Under the pieces are notes generated by a model. That model worked only from the letters and a program-made list of their open reading frames with translations, was not told the DNA's origin and ran no database searches. Both the position numbers and the translations under genes were made by a program. 64,000 nt of DNA, from positions 8,742,001 through 8,806,000 of the forward strand of contig NC_134941.1 of the NCBI RefSeq assembly GCF_051020765.1. The letters are read 5' to 3'. This document shows positions 10,212 to 23,153 of the stretch, in pieces (position 1 is the stretch's first letter; each line of letters opens with the position of its first letter). This DNA comes from Lasioglossum baleicum. Lineage: Eukaryota > Arthropoda > Insecta > Hymenoptera > Halictidae.

Positions 10212-13068
10212 TATGTATAGACCAAATGACAATACACCTTTTCAAATTAATAATCGAAAATAAAATTAAGGTATTTATTCATATGTTTATTGAATAACAC
10301 GAGAAATTACCTCGGAAATAGCAAAAAGTAATAGAACAGAATGTAAAATTGAATAAACCTATGAATAAATATCTGAATTGTAGCTTTCAATTTTAATTTA
10401 CAAACGCTACGATCTTTCGTTGCAACCTAATATTTAGTTACATATTTTATTAATATATTGGAAAACTTCAGGTTACTTTACTAACAAATTTTATATTTGG
10501 TAAACAGCAAACAACTCATCGATTTATTAATATTTTTCACATTTGCACCATTATTCATGTTTAATATACGCTCAAATAATTCGTTCGTGCATTTCTAAAA
10601 TATTTTATTTTTAATGTGTTCAGTTATGGTTCGGAGAAGTAAACAGTCGTCATAGAGCAACGTTCGTCGGCATCGTGGCGTGGCTCGATCGTCGGCGAAA
10701 GGGATTAGGCGAATTCTCGTTTCGAGAGAACTCGAAACCCTCAACTAACGCCGCGCGCCACTTTTAACCCCCTCCGTTTTACGTCCTGATTGCCGCGATA
10801 ATTAATCCGACGCCGCACCGAAACGCTTTGTTCTGTTTCTACGGTAGATTCGTGAGGCAAGGAGTTCGCGAAACGCGCTGCGGAATGGGGGAAAGGGGTT
10901 TGTTAACCCTCCGATGAACATTCGCACCCCTTCTCTGTTCGTGGATGTAGTAAAGTGTTCGACGGTTTCGAGATTGTGTTGTTTGATGTGTGGAATGTGT
11001 GAACCTGTCCCGGGCAGCTTTTCAATTCTTTTCTCGGAAAATGGAATGAGCTTTCGGAACGTGGTTTTTTTTGTAAATTGTTACTCATTGTTCAAAGTTT
11101 AATCCACTATTTTTGTTTTAGGGAAGTATGCAGTAAATTGTAACATACATGGAGTTGAAGTTGATTTAATTCTTTGGGGATGTATGTCGATATATATTAT
11201 TTTGTTGAAGTTGCAAAAATATATTTTAATCGTGTTGCTTATTTTTCATTGGTAGATAACAACAAAAATAGTATGTTTAAATTTAGGAACAATAACCACA
11301 GTATAACCGACTTCAAAAATTCATTCGATCGGTGCGCACAATAAGTAGAATGTGCGAACAGTGAACAGACCGTGAATAAATTTCAGCTAAAATTTTCGAT
11401 CTGGCGAGTGTGCAAACTGCGAAAGTTTACGGAAATTTACACTTTTGTGAGTACACATACGAAAATACCGTGAGTAATAGTAATTCTCCCTCGCTTACCG
11501 ATTTTCTCGATAAATTGGAAATTAAATGAAATTTTATTTCACAAAACTTTTTAACGAATTTTATACGCTGTAATTGCGTTGGCTTGCGCATACATAGCCA
11601 ATCAAAATATGAGTGTAAATGACTGTGTTAGACACGAAAATTAGTTCCTTCCAATTAACTCCGCGCCATCAATACAGCTATTCAAATGGAAATGTTCTCT
11701 CGCTCATTTATGATTTAAAAATGGTTTCAAGGAAGCCTTTAAAACTATTTTCAATCATTATATACCAAGAAATAGCTTGGATATTTTCTTTAAATATTTA
11801 TACATTCTCTAAATTAAACATTCTTCAAAAAAATAACATTTTAGTGTTAAGTCATTGTTCTACAATGGAAATTGTCATTCGAACAATCTACTACATTGTC
11901 CCCGAAATTCGCTCCACTACCAACTACTGTAATAGAAACAGAGAATAGTTTTGTAAGCAAGCAAATGGTTAAATGTGAGCGGTTAAATAAATAATGGCTT
12001 AGGAGATAGTCCAATATTAACAGAAACATAATAACGCTGTTTCTATATGCTCGTGCTGTCCAACACTATCAAGATCGCTTAATACCTGACTGTGGATTTT
12101 ACCTATTTGCAAAATAAATGAGCAGGTACAATTTACAACCGTTAAGAAAATTAATTAACTCAATACTTTAATAATATTTTATTTAGTTTCCGTTTCTCTT
12201 GTAGTTGATGCAGAACATTTCTATTTAGAATTCACAGAGTTAACTCATTACAAAAAGAATTGTTAATAGTTTCAGTTTACCAAAAATGGGAGACGGAATT
12301 ATTTATTCATGTTTCTAAACGAATTTTTAAATTAATGTATTTAGTGTAGAAAATTCGATTGCGATTTGCAAAATGCTATGGTGACAGTGTATTCTTGGAG
12401 TAATTTTTCAACTTTTCGGATTTTATGTCTTTGAATAAATTATTTTGATTTAACAAAATTTTTGTACCATAACTTTTAGGATTGAGCTCTGTGTTTCGAC
12501 GATCTTTCGATTTTCAAATGGCAAATAACTCCCTTCGCCGAACAACGATTAAATCCGCTCAAGCATCGTGCGTTTTACTTTGACTGTGCAGTGCCCGAAA
12601 CTTGCGAACGGCCGTAACGATGTAGATCTTCGCCGGAGAGATAGTTTAACGCGAAGAGAGTAACTAAGCTATCGTCTTCAAGTTTCAGCGAAGCTTTTTA
12701 CCGGGCCCCGGGGCTCGGAACGCGGAACTTTCGCGGATTCTTCGGAGCATTGAAGGAACATCGAATTCCGACGCTGAGAATCGCGCATGGAATTCCCCTG
12801 GAATTCTCGGAACGTGACTCGCAAAATACTGGGCCAAATGAAAAGTCAATCCGCACGGATACGGATTCGCCGGCATTCTTTGAGGATCTCCCTCTGCTAC
12901 AATCTCGGCGAACACCCAGCTACAATTTATTATGCAGTCAATGGGGAAAGAAAGGAAGAAAATTTATAATTGATCATCTCTTACAGAGTCCCTGATATTC
13001 CATGAGTGTGTGGATTTTTGTTACTTACACATTTTGTTCGTTGCATAATTCTTTAATTAATCTGTATC
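10212..13068. other. Non-coding block, mostly AT-rich
   Basis: No gene is recognised. AT-rich DNA covers 10212-10620 and 11100-12480. CpG-rich blocks lie at 10640-10910 and 12530-12960, the second with overlapping open frames on both strands. A decayed copy of the dispersed motif (GACTGTGGATTTTACC, then TTTGCAAAATAAAT) is at 12088-12120. Confidence 0.55.
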
Positions 13069-13070
13069 TA

Positions 13071-13842
13071 TAGTGAGCCACGCAAGAATTCCAACGCCCT
13101 TTAAAACAGAATAACCTTTTTATAACTGTACCAAACGACCTGATATTTTTAATCAATTAGAAGCATTAGTTTATGAAATGATATGCAAAAAAGATTTTCC
13201 AAGAACTATAATTAGACTGCAGATCTTTATGCATTTATAGAAAAATTGAGTAGATGGTATATGATTGATAGTAGATAATATATGATTTCTTCTCTACTAA
13301 AATCATTAAATTGGAAGAAATAACATTCAATTTAGTTTCTATTACTTGCGATCGATACAGACAATTTTTATTTTGCATGAAGGTCCGCAGTCTAATTATA
13401 ATTTACAAGGTTACATACAAAAATAAAAAAGGCATTTTTTAAAACTTCTTTATTTGGGCCCTCAAAGAAAATTTAAAATATATGTTTTGTACATCCATGT
13501 TAGTTATACACATGCTGAAAATTTCATCGAAATCGGTTGACGCATCGAAAGATTCTGTGAATTTTAATCAGAAACTAATCGAAAGTCGTGTAAAACTACG
13601 AAATTCGCCATTTTAACTGCTTGTAGCTCGTGTGTATGATAGTAGATTTCGATGAAATTTTCAGCATGTGTATAACTAACACACATTTACAAAACATATA
13701 CTTTAGATTTTCGTTAAGGGCCCAAATAAAAAAGTTTTAAAAAATGCCCTTTTTATTTCATAAACAAATGCTTCTGATTGATTATAAAAAATCAGGTCGT
13801 TTGGAACATTTATAAAAAAGTTATTCTGGCTTGGACACACTA
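13071..13842. mobile_element. Palindromic MITE-like element with nested insertion
   Basis: The ends are TATAGTGAGCCACGC on the left and, as complement, TATAGTGTGTCCAAGCC on the right, consistent with a TA target. The arms pair over long stretches: ACCAAACGACCTGAT at about 13128 with ATCAGGTCGTTTGGA at 13791, and TTTTGTACATCCATGTTAGT at 13485 with ACTAACACACATTTACAAAA at about 13676. The core at 13522-13545 contains TTTCATCGAAATCGGTTGAC and its mirror lies near 13645. The left arm has about 246 bp (13180-13425) that the right arm lacks. There is no transposase. Confidence 0.7.
13207..13400. mobile_element. 194-bp nested element, GACTGCGGATC-type ends
   Basis: TATAATTAGACTGC at 13207-13220 is the exact complement of GCAGTCTAATTATA at 13387-13400. 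Imperfect pairing continues inward through GATCTTTATGCA and AAAAATTG. The segment lies inside the left arm of the 13071-13842 element and is missing from the right arm, so it inserted later. Its ends match a motif scattered through the window, which suggests that the motif is the terminus of a mobile family. The exact target duplication is unclear because the flanking TAATTA is itself palindromic. Confidence 0.65.
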
Positions 13843-15298
13843 TACTTTTTCCATATTCATATTTTTTTAAACAGTTAACTAAACTATTTTACTAAACAGT
13901 TACATAAAAGACCTTAGGATAACATTTGATCCATTCTCGTCTCTCAATTTGTCGTTCGGTCGAGTTTTGAAAAGTGATTAATTTTCGTCCCCACTGCGCC
14001 TGGGATAGTCGAATTTCGTCGACGAACGAACACCACGAAATTCTTAAAGTGAAGAGTCGAAAATATAATTTCGGCTTTCCTATCCAGCTTTGTGTATAGA
14101 AGGAAACTCGCTGGACACGCGGCTTGCATTGTTGTACGAGTGGCGTTTGCGCGGCAGGGACTGAGGGGGGTGGGCGGGGACGAACTTCAACTCTCTCTCT
14201 GCAAAACGAAGCGCATTGTATTTGGCCGAGCGTGGTCCGAATTTTCGCCTAAAAGCGATTTCGAGGGTGTTCCTGAAGGATCGCGGCACGCGGACGTCCA
14301 CCGACGACGGCTCTCTGTTTGCACGCTTAATTTCGCCAGGCTTTGTTCGCCGACGTCGCCAAAGAAAATTAATTTTCCGTGCATAGTCGGCAGGTGAAAG
14401 CTGCGGCTTCACCTCGAGGAACATTTCATCGACCTCTCTTTCTCTTTCCATTTCCCCCTCCCTTCATCTCGTTCTGTTTCCCCTCTTTCTTTCACTGGGA
14501 GCAGAGCCCAAACACTTTCACAACCGCTCGAACCCGTTCGTTTCCTTTGGAATGGAAGTAATCGAAATTCGATCCCAGCTGGATCAGAAATGAAGGGGCC
14601 GGTTATCGGGTTCTTTGCTCGTGGAACGCAGGGGCGGAGAATGATTGGGGAACCGAGGGCGAAAGTAATTCGATTCTGTTGCGCGGAACATATTGGATGA
14701 TTGGAGGGAAATTTATGTGGCTTCGCTGTGCGCCCGAATTTCAAGTTTGTTAGCCAGCGAGGTTGAAGGTTTTCGGGGGAGGGGACCAAGACTCCCTGAC
14801 TGACAGGAAATTGTGCAGTAGCTTCGCGAATTTTTCTACCAAGAAATTGAATCTACCAGCTTCCTGGAAGCTCGCTCGATTAATTCTGTTGGTTCTCGTT
14901 TTCGAGACCAATGAAGATTTGTTCTGCGAGGCTGAGATTATCAGAAAATTCTCGAGGCTGATCAAAATTTTAGTTAGGAAGGAACCATCAAATTTTGCGT
15001 TCCACATTTTATATTTTTCATTGTATGTTTTACTTTACATTTCTATCACATTTATTCACATGGCGATCTACGGTCTACTAACTCCTTGCACTACTATTTA
15101 CTTCGTGGCGATAGTGATCAGTGCGGATTTTATGCATTTATGATAAAAATGGGTACGTACAGTTTAAAGCAGTGGACATATTAAAAAGATTTAAGGACAC
15201 CAGTGTATTAGTTTCAGCTGAATAAAAAAAAAACAAGCTTAATAACAATTTTTGATTTGGCTCCTGTGTCTTGCAATCAACGCAAACATATTGTATTT

Positions 15299-15320
15299 TG
15301 CATAAACATCCGCGGTCTAG
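15299..15320 (-). repeat. Dispersed GACTGCGGATC motif
   Basis: Reads TGCATAAACATCCGCGGTCT on the plus strand, i.e. the motif on the minus strand. It is preceded by CTTGCAATCAACGC and ATTGTATTTTGC, matching the extended flank seen at 31672-31709 and 45410-45430. Confidence 0.65.
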
Positions 15321-17177
15321 TGATCAGAAATGCTTTATCGTTCAGAATTTCATGAAAATAAGAAAGTTTATGTTTGTTGTATAAAAATTTGTATAGACGC
15401 TAATTACCTTCGACGCTCGGGAGCAATGTTTCCGCTCCGCCGCCAGCAACATGCTAACGCCCGTATAATATAATTGTCGGAATTAATAATTATTAATGTC
15501 GGAGGTACGACGACCGTAATCCGTGTTACGAATCCCGTTAATCTGTAACCGGCGCGGATAAGCGACCCAGTTTTCCGGGCCGCACGACTTGGAAACTGCG
15601 AAAGTATGGATTCGGATTTTGACGCGCACTCGCAATGCGCTTTTGATGCATTGCTGCTGTGGGCGCAACGTTAATTCACCATCCTTGTTTCGACGGAACC
15701 CTTCTCTGCGTCTTCGGTCTGGCGAAGACAAAGCAGTCTTCGCTATAGCTCGGATTAGAATTCGCCGGAAACTGAAAGTTTCGTACTCGTAAATATTACG
15801 ATAATTACTACGGTAATCATTACAGTAATACCCCAGGAAAATAAATCATTATAATTTATTTCATTTTTAATTTGAACGGTGGTTTTCTGCTGTAAAAGAA
15901 TGTATCGAATATCTATTTTCTAAAAAATAAATAAATAATTTAATAACTACATATTCTTCGTCTCATACCGTTCCTACGGAAACGAGTTTGCAGAATAAAA
16001 ATGCCAACAAAAGCTCTTTATCTTAGCTGCAATTTCCGCGAAGCAAATCCTTCTTTGCAAATAAATACACGGGATACGATCGCTTAAAATACAAACATCG
16101 CTCGTTGTTCTCTGTGTACCGAACGGAATAATTAGTTTGTTCCACAAGCTTATACTTCATTGTAAAAATCTGAAGTCCCGCTCACGAGAAATGAGTTAAA
16201 TGCTGCTTTGACGTTGCAATCATTCTTGAACTAGTCAACATGAAATAATACACGTGTAGCTGTGCGCTTAAAATGACACGTTTTGACGTATGTGTACGTG
16301 AAATATACGAGAAATAGGGAACTCTACTTTCAAAGCACTGTGTGAAGAGCAGCTGAAAACGTTTCGCGAGTTGGGCTTCGAATGGACAAGTATCGGGACT
16401 ATACTGCACTTTGTTCGGTAGAATCCCAGCAAATTGAAACCCGACCGGCTGTCAGACGCGCGTCACGCGGATTTATAAGGCCGCAATCTGCAGCATCCCG
16501 GAGGTCCAACTAGAAGATCGCGGGCCGGCCGGGGAAAAGGTAAATGGCATACTTTCTTCTGCGTACGCTGAAAAATTCTATGCATCCGTGAGTGCATCCC
16601 CGCGACGATAGGAAGACGCGCCGTAGTGCGGGGTTGAACGTGGAATAAAATTGTTCCTCCAGTCCCTTACGGATAAAGGAGCAGTCGTCGTAAAATTCGC
16701 CGGGGGGGAAACAGAAAGGGAAAATTTCATATTTCTTTTTATCCGGTTGCTTTTACGCGCGTCGGCCCACGGTGGCGGGACGCGGCGCGCACGAAAGCCC
16801 CTCCATTTACGTGTCGCATAAAGAATTGATGAAAATGCAGAAAACGTTTCAGACGGATTCCGGGAGGAAAATATCAAACTGTTACGCGCGGCTCTCCCTC
16901 GGAAACAATCCTTCCAATCGCTAGGAAACGCCGGGGATGAGCTACGGAAACACGTATCTTTCATCTCGCAGAAAGGTCCCGGAGAGTTCCGCTGGAAAAC
17001 ACGCCGTTCGTTTTCCACCGACTAATCCATCTAGCTGATCGAATCGGCCACCTCGGAATAGCGAGTTTTCCCGGCCCGTGTGTCCTGCAGTTGTTGTAGA
17101 CGTTCTGGACTTATTTGTAATTGCGCACAAATTTTTATTGGTCGGGTGAATTGTTCAAGTACTCTGAATAGTAATTA

Positions 17178-17212
17178 GATTGTGGATCTATGTGCAAAAT
17201 AAAAATTGTCCA
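17178..17212 (+). repeat. Dispersed GACTGCGGATC motif
   Basis: GATTGTGGATCTATGTGC followed by AAAATAAAAATTGTCCAG. This is one of the fullest single copies, including the AAAATAAAAATTGTC tail. Confidence 0.65.
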
Positions 17213-18906
17213 GATCAATTGTGAGAAACAGTTCGTCGAGAAAAATAAGGCTTGACAAAGTTTAGAGCTGTATAAATTAGCAGTCTAAGTATGATAGTAT
17301 TTCAAGATTGCATTTGTTATTTTTATGTGGATGAACATTTGGAAATGTCTGTTTATGATACACGTAGTGGAATTATAAATTGTTGTAAGCGAAGTAATAG
17401 CTATTGCAGGAGACATTAGACGCATTTATTTGTATTAATATTCTTTTTCGAGAACACGAGAAATACTTATTTCAACTGATACTTTTCGTTTAAAATACTG
17501 TCCTAATTCTCTTAATGTTCCCTTTGAATAATTTCCTCTTAAGAGGGAACGTGCCTTATATTTTTAATTGCATAAAGCATTTTCTGTTTGTCATTTAGAT
17601 TATAAAAATATTATGAACAAATATCGTCGCTCTCGTTCCAACCATACATTGTTTGAATAATACCTTTTGGCCAGAGGGAAAATCAGAGTTAATGAGAAAA
17701 AGAAACGTTTCAAATTTCACGTAAATTATTCTGTAAAATAAGGTATAAAGGAAACATTGTTTTCGTTGACTGGAAATGCCTTTATAATGAAAATTGAATG
17801 GGAATATTGTTAGTACCTCTTAATGTTAACGTTTCACAACAATAAAATCGAGAAATGAAACGTCATTAGCATTTATTAATATTAACGATTTGTTATACTT
17901 CAACCATTCACGCGTGGCGTAAACTGCCATAAAAGTTCAGTCTAATTAATTACGTATAATTTTCGTAGCATATTATGAATACTCCAGAGACATTCTTCAC
18001 TTTAATTTTATTTTTAATGTAGGAATGCTGCATTGCATAATGTAATTAGCAATTATTTGACGTGCATTTAATTAATTGATTTTGACGCCAGATTTCTTGT
18101 ACCATAGGAAAAAGGATGACTAAATTATTGAATACTGAAATCATATTATTAAATTATAATTTCCAACAAAAGAAATATTTCATGATATTAAAAAATAATG
18201 GAAAATGATGGAACAAAAATGTTGCATGTAGATAATGCGAAGAAAACACCGAATGAACAGAATACATTAAAAGGTAGAAGAAGTGTAACAAAAAGAGAGC
18301 TGAGCAATATGATGAATTTTGGTCCACAGAAGCCCAATGAAAAGTATAAATATACTCTAGCGTACACGAGCATACCATACCATCCAAGAATAAAGAAGAA
18401 AAAGCGCAGCAATAAAGAACGACTGGAGGATTTGTATGCAGAAATATGCACGGTTTAGAGGAACAAAAACGAAAGTAATACAGTCCGTAGTACTAGTAAA
18501 ACTGGTAGTAGGAAAGTACTGAAAGACAAAATAAATGGGGCAAGACTGGCATAAAAAAGAGTTACTGTCAGGAGAAGAAGAAGAAATGGAAGAAGTCACG
18601 TTGAAAGAAGTAGTACTTCCTCGTTGATGAAATATTGATGGGTCGGCAGTAAAATCTTCGAAAACCGTGGAGAACTTGAGTCATGTGCGAGTATAGCAAC
18701 GTCGAATATTAATGGATCGATGCTCAGCGAATTCTCATTGCTTCCTGCATTCATATCGCATAAAAATGTTCGCGAACTCACAGAATGCGAAGAACAAAAT
18801 TAGACTCGTGGTCTAAACATTGTTCTGTCATCTCAGTTCCCCTGAATTCAACATTATTTCTATATGAAAAAAATTGCTTTACTATTCCAAAAAACATAAA
18901 GAATTT

Positions 18907-18920
18907 GTCTCTCTCTCTCT
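18907..18920 (-). repeat. (CT)n microsatellite
   Basis: Short CT run next to the start of the 30-bp minisatellite domain. Confidence 0.8.
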
Positions 18921-18949
18921 ATCGCTGTATTGAACTTGCCTAAAAATCG

Positions 18950-19370
18950 ACTGTCTTATAATAGTCTCTCCAGTTTCACTAATCTACGTCTTCCTACTTG
19001 TCTGACTAAAGGCAGTTTCACGCTACTTCCGCAACCACAAAACTAGCTTATTCTACTCGACGGGTCATGGACCTCCTCATACTACTTGTCCGACCATAAA
19101 CTACCCTGCACTATTCCTCACACCACAAACTTCCCAATTCTATTTGTTTAACCAACTACTATCCCGTTCTACATGTTTGACTGTAGAGGTATTTCGCTCT
19201 CTTTGTCTGAATACACACTGACCATGTCTACTTGGTAATCGACGGGGTTTCCAATTCTCCTGGTCTGGCTGAATGCTTCTCATTCTACTGTCTCCAGTTA
19301 CATTCCACTTGTCTGATCACGGACTCGCCAATTCTACTTATTTTCCCATGCAATCCTGGAAGTGTTTAGT
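18950..19370 (-). repeat. Degenerate 29-30-bp minisatellite domain
   Basis: Successive segments begin with variants of CTACTTGTCTGACTAAAGG, CTACTTGTCCGACCATAAAC, TATTTGTTTAACCAACTAC, TACATGTTTGACTGTAG and CCACTTGTCTGATCACGG, spaced at about 29-30 bp or a multiple of it. Copies are heavily diverged and no two adjacent units are alike. I infer an old minisatellite whose units read on the minus strand as GTCAGACAAGTAGAA. Confidence 0.6.
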
Positions 19371-22172
19371 TCGCATGTTTCATCAGAAAATAGACAAAAT
19401 CGATATCTCATATTTTAAAGTGAGTGATACAGGAAAGGGGAATTTCTTTTAACACTGAACCTAGCACTGCCGGTCAAATTACCGGTTTTATATTTTTCAA
19501 TTCATAATTATTGAAACTATAAAGTTGCGTACGTGGAAATTGATTCGATAAAATTCTGAATCCAAGCACATATTGTTGTAAAAATTGCAGAAACATCTAA
19601 ATAGATAGAGCCTCGTCATTTTTGCAAACTAAAACATGTTATTCGCTTTTATAATAATCTGTTTATAATGATATGAACATATAAGTATATATATAAAGCA
19701 TAATTTTAGTAATATTGCAGACCTAACGATATTTTCAACTTCCCACAATTTTTTAACAGTTTCGAGTTCGACCTATATATTTTCGTGATTAATGTATAAA
19801 ATTCGCAATCAGACGGTCAGGGTCTGTGCAGGAGGGGCGACTGGGTTTCCCGGCTTTCTCCATCGAGCAATCAGGCCGAAATCGGCAAGCGACCGAAAAA
19901 CGGGTCGTCGCGTCGGATTTTCGCTTAGGTCGTCGAAAATCCCGCGTCCGGCGGCCGCAGGTACGCATCGTTCCGCATATAGAATCCGCAGATCGCAACG
20001 ACGCGGCGCGGCGGGGCGCGTGTAAAATCCGCAACCGGGAGAGAGACATTTCGCCCAGGAGAAGTTAACGAAGCAACTTCTCTCGGTGCGGTACGTGTTT
20101 CGGGGGGGGGGGGCGCAGATTATTACATTGAATCCGTTCGCCAGGTCTCGCTGATACAAAATAGCAGCCGGGCGACTGTGAAATCAGCCCGGCTGGAAAT
20201 TCGTCGGATCCCCGCGGAAATAAATTCCCCGAGAACCATAATTTCGCAATAAACGTTCCTCGAAAAATGTGACCCAACGAGCCGTGAAATCGGTTTCACG
20301 TGAATGCGACCGGGGAATCTTCTTTATGCAGCCGCCGCTGCTGTCCTTTAAGAAGCTGGTTCCATCACGGTGGAGCCTCCGTTATGCGAACCGATGGACG
20401 AGGCAGCTGTTTTTGCGATTTCTTCCTCGAGAAAGATGACTCTTTTTGAAGTCCTGGAGCCAAGTGGATTTTATACTAATGGATCTAGATTCGAGATCAA
20501 TTGGTTCTCTCAGATCATGATTCATCTTGAACGTAGTATGATCTGCACTCAGTTCTTCCTTCAGTTTTATTGAAAATTAAATTCGTCAAAGTAAAATTCC
20601 GAATTTACTATTATCACAGCTTGAAATGCATCATTTTTATTAAGAAACGTATGTATCTGGTTTTCGAGTATGGTGAACATTTTTTCTGGACTCATGCTAA
20701 TTCTCCAGTATAATTTAACCTAATTTTCCAGGTGGTTTTACCGTCGGAAGCAATTGCGTCTCGTAAAAGTTTCCGAGCGACTCGTTTAAATTGGAGATAT
20801 ATGGGATGACCAGTGGTTACGATTACCATTGCTAATACGGTAATTAAACACTATTGGATCGACGAAAAATTCTCCTCTTTAATGGGCAACGCATACTCGA
20901 ATCTGGCGAACCACCAGTTCGGTTCTAAACTTTTTTAAAAAAGCGCAGAAACACTTTTTGACTCCGCAACGAAGAAAGTTTTTTCACCTTTTGCAGTTTA
21001 CGAAGTTTAACCGTGGCTAATGCAATTTTCACTTTAACCTCTGCCTGATGAACCCCTTATCACAGAGTGCTTTAATCGAAGATTTCCTGCCGAGTTTCGA
21101 AGATAGGAATCCACGATTTTTTAAACAAGAGCTTCAATAGTGATTGCAAAATATTGAAATATATTTTAGCACTATATTTACGATTTTTGAAACAAAACTA
21201 AATAAGCTTTAATCCACGGGTGCACTTAATTCATAATAGCAAGCTCAATTTTGTTTTAACGCGCGAGTAAAAATTTGCAAATTTAGGTAAGCCGTAAACA
21301 AAAGTGAGTGTGAAAGTTTGCTGCCAAAAGGTTTCGTACATTCATTGCAGAAAAATTCTTAAGTCTTAAAATATCGCGTCGGAGACCGGAGGGTTGAAAT
21401 TAAGTTTGCAACGTCGAGCGTTGAGAAATGATTTCTCGGGACCAACGGCGATTTTCCTTTTTCCGTGACTTTCGGGGTCGTTCTGTGAATCACGGGGTTG
21501 GTTGATCAGGAGCGGGTAGGACATTTCCGCGGGCGGAATCGTCGATTCTAAGTAAATCCGGAAATTGCAGGTACGCCGAGAGCGATACGTCAATTCTCGG
21601 CAGGGCAATCTCTCCGGTGGGTACGCAGAGCCGCGACACGCTCCGTTGCCAATTAATTTGCCGGCGATCGAATTGATTTCGATACTCGACACACCGAGTT
21701 ACTCCGCTATGTGTATCGGAATCACCCGGCCCGAAAGCTCTCCCACTGACGTACACGGGACAGTTGTCAATTAATCGGCGTGCCATCCATTAGTTTCCCC
21801 TTCTGCCGCTATAATGTCCCTGTATACCTACCGAGAATGCATATTCCTACGAGAATGCGCCGCTCCGGGTATCAGGATGACGGCACTGCTCACTATGCAA
21901 ATCCGCTCCGAGACGATCGACGGAAAGTATTCGGATTACTCTCGGGATCCATGGGCCGGAAATACCGATTTTCGCTCGGGATTTTGCATCGACGAGTAAA
22001 TGCGAACCGACTACTGCACCGGAGAATTGACTGCCGCAACGGTATTCATACTTTTTCTTCGACTTCGTTACCGGCTCAGGGATTTTATGCGATTATTTCG
22101 ATGTGCAAAATATTAGGTCGTTGCTGGACAGAATTTTTGGGAGAAACGAAAATTGACTGCGTGAGAAGGTAC
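19371..22172. other. Non-coding block with GC-rich islands
   Basis: No gene is recognised. GC-rich, CpG-rich sequence lies at 19800-20370 and 21370-22170, where several overlapping open frames on both strands reflect low stop-codon density. AT-rich DNA fills the rest. A 12-nt poly-G run is at 20102-20113. Confidence 0.5.
20102..20113 (+). repeat. Poly-G run, 12 nt
   Basis: Uninterrupted G homopolymer in a CpG-rich block. Confidence 0.9.
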
Positions 22173-23153
22173 GGTAGAGTGGGCTAAGTGCATAACAAGG
22201 CAAGTGCGTTAATTGATTATTTTTATTATAATATGAACGAAATTTCTCTAGCTTGTATTTATTAATGTAGTATAAGTTAGTACGAACTATTCCACATAGA
22301 TGTCGCCCAAGAATAAAGGTGTTTTCCTCGCTTAAATCAACCGATGCCAAACAGTCACGTGCGAGGTACACGTACCATTTTGAGGTTACCCTGAACGTGC
22401 AATAGTTTACAAGTTATTAATATATTCTGTGTTGTTATTTTAGGTAAGTACAACAAATATTGATGTAGGTTTACATTAAATAAACCGTTTTTATTGTATT
22501 TGTTTGAATTTATTGAGAAAAAACACTAAGATGCACTTGCCCCGTAAATATTACTACACGGGGCAAGTCCGTACTATCACGGTGGGGTAACTGCGTACTG
22601 TATGGTTAACTATAAAACAAAACAATATAATTTAATGCAATAAGGAGCATTTTATAGCAAGCATGTTAATCATTCATTTCTTGCCCCGTAGCACTTGAAA
22701 CAAAGTTCGAAAGCATTTTTTTTAACTCTGTTTTAATATCACTGTATCCCCTTTCATATTTCAGCATAAAAGTACTTGTTTGTTTAAAGATCGATAACTA
22801 TAAAACTAAACAATATAATTTAATGCAATAAGAAGCATTTTATAGCAGGCTTGTTAATCATTCTTTTCTTGCCCCGTAGCACTTGAAACAAGGTTCGAAA
22901 GCATTTTTATCTCTCAGAGACGGACTTGCCCCATTTTCGGGGCAAGTGCGTCCTAGTTGACACTTTGTACAATATCCTATCAAAATTATAATTCTCTAGC
23001 AAAATTAGAATCCTACATAATACTAATTCATCAGTAATAATTGTGGCACGAGTTTGATACCAAGAGCGTTAAGGTTTTTACATATCAGACTGAAAATACA
23101 TCAGTTTAAAGTCCAACTTTGCAAAAACTTGGGCGCAATTACCCCACTCCACC
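22173..23153. mobile_element. GGTGGAGTGGGG-ended element, copy 1
   Basis: The left end GGTAGAGTGGGCTAAGTG and right end (complement GGTGGAGTGGGGTAATTG) are terminal inverted repeats. The interior is alignable end to end, same orientation, with 35409-36384. It contains hairpins of CACTTGCCCCGT with ACGGGGCAAGT (22534-22568) and GACTTGCCCC with GGGGCAAGTG (22922-22950), and an internal direct repeat of ~70 bp (about 22645-22715 and 22840-22905) carrying TTGCCCCGTAGCACTTGAAA. It has no transposase frame. The target duplication is unresolved (TAC on the left, TTAC on the right). The superfamily is not assigned. Confidence 0.75.

Larger units (their letters stand above)
13845..18905. other. Non-coding block with GC islands
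   Basis: No gene is recognised. GC- and CpG-rich sequence covers 13940-14720, 15400-15790 and 16440-17110; AT-rich sequence covers 15800-16180 and 17120-18180. A pyrimidine-rich tract lies at about 14424-14500. Copies of the dispersed motif are at 15299-15320 (minus) and 17178-17212 (plus). The 86-codon frame at 18198-18458 is lysine-rich, purine-biased and matches nothing I know. Confidence 0.5.
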
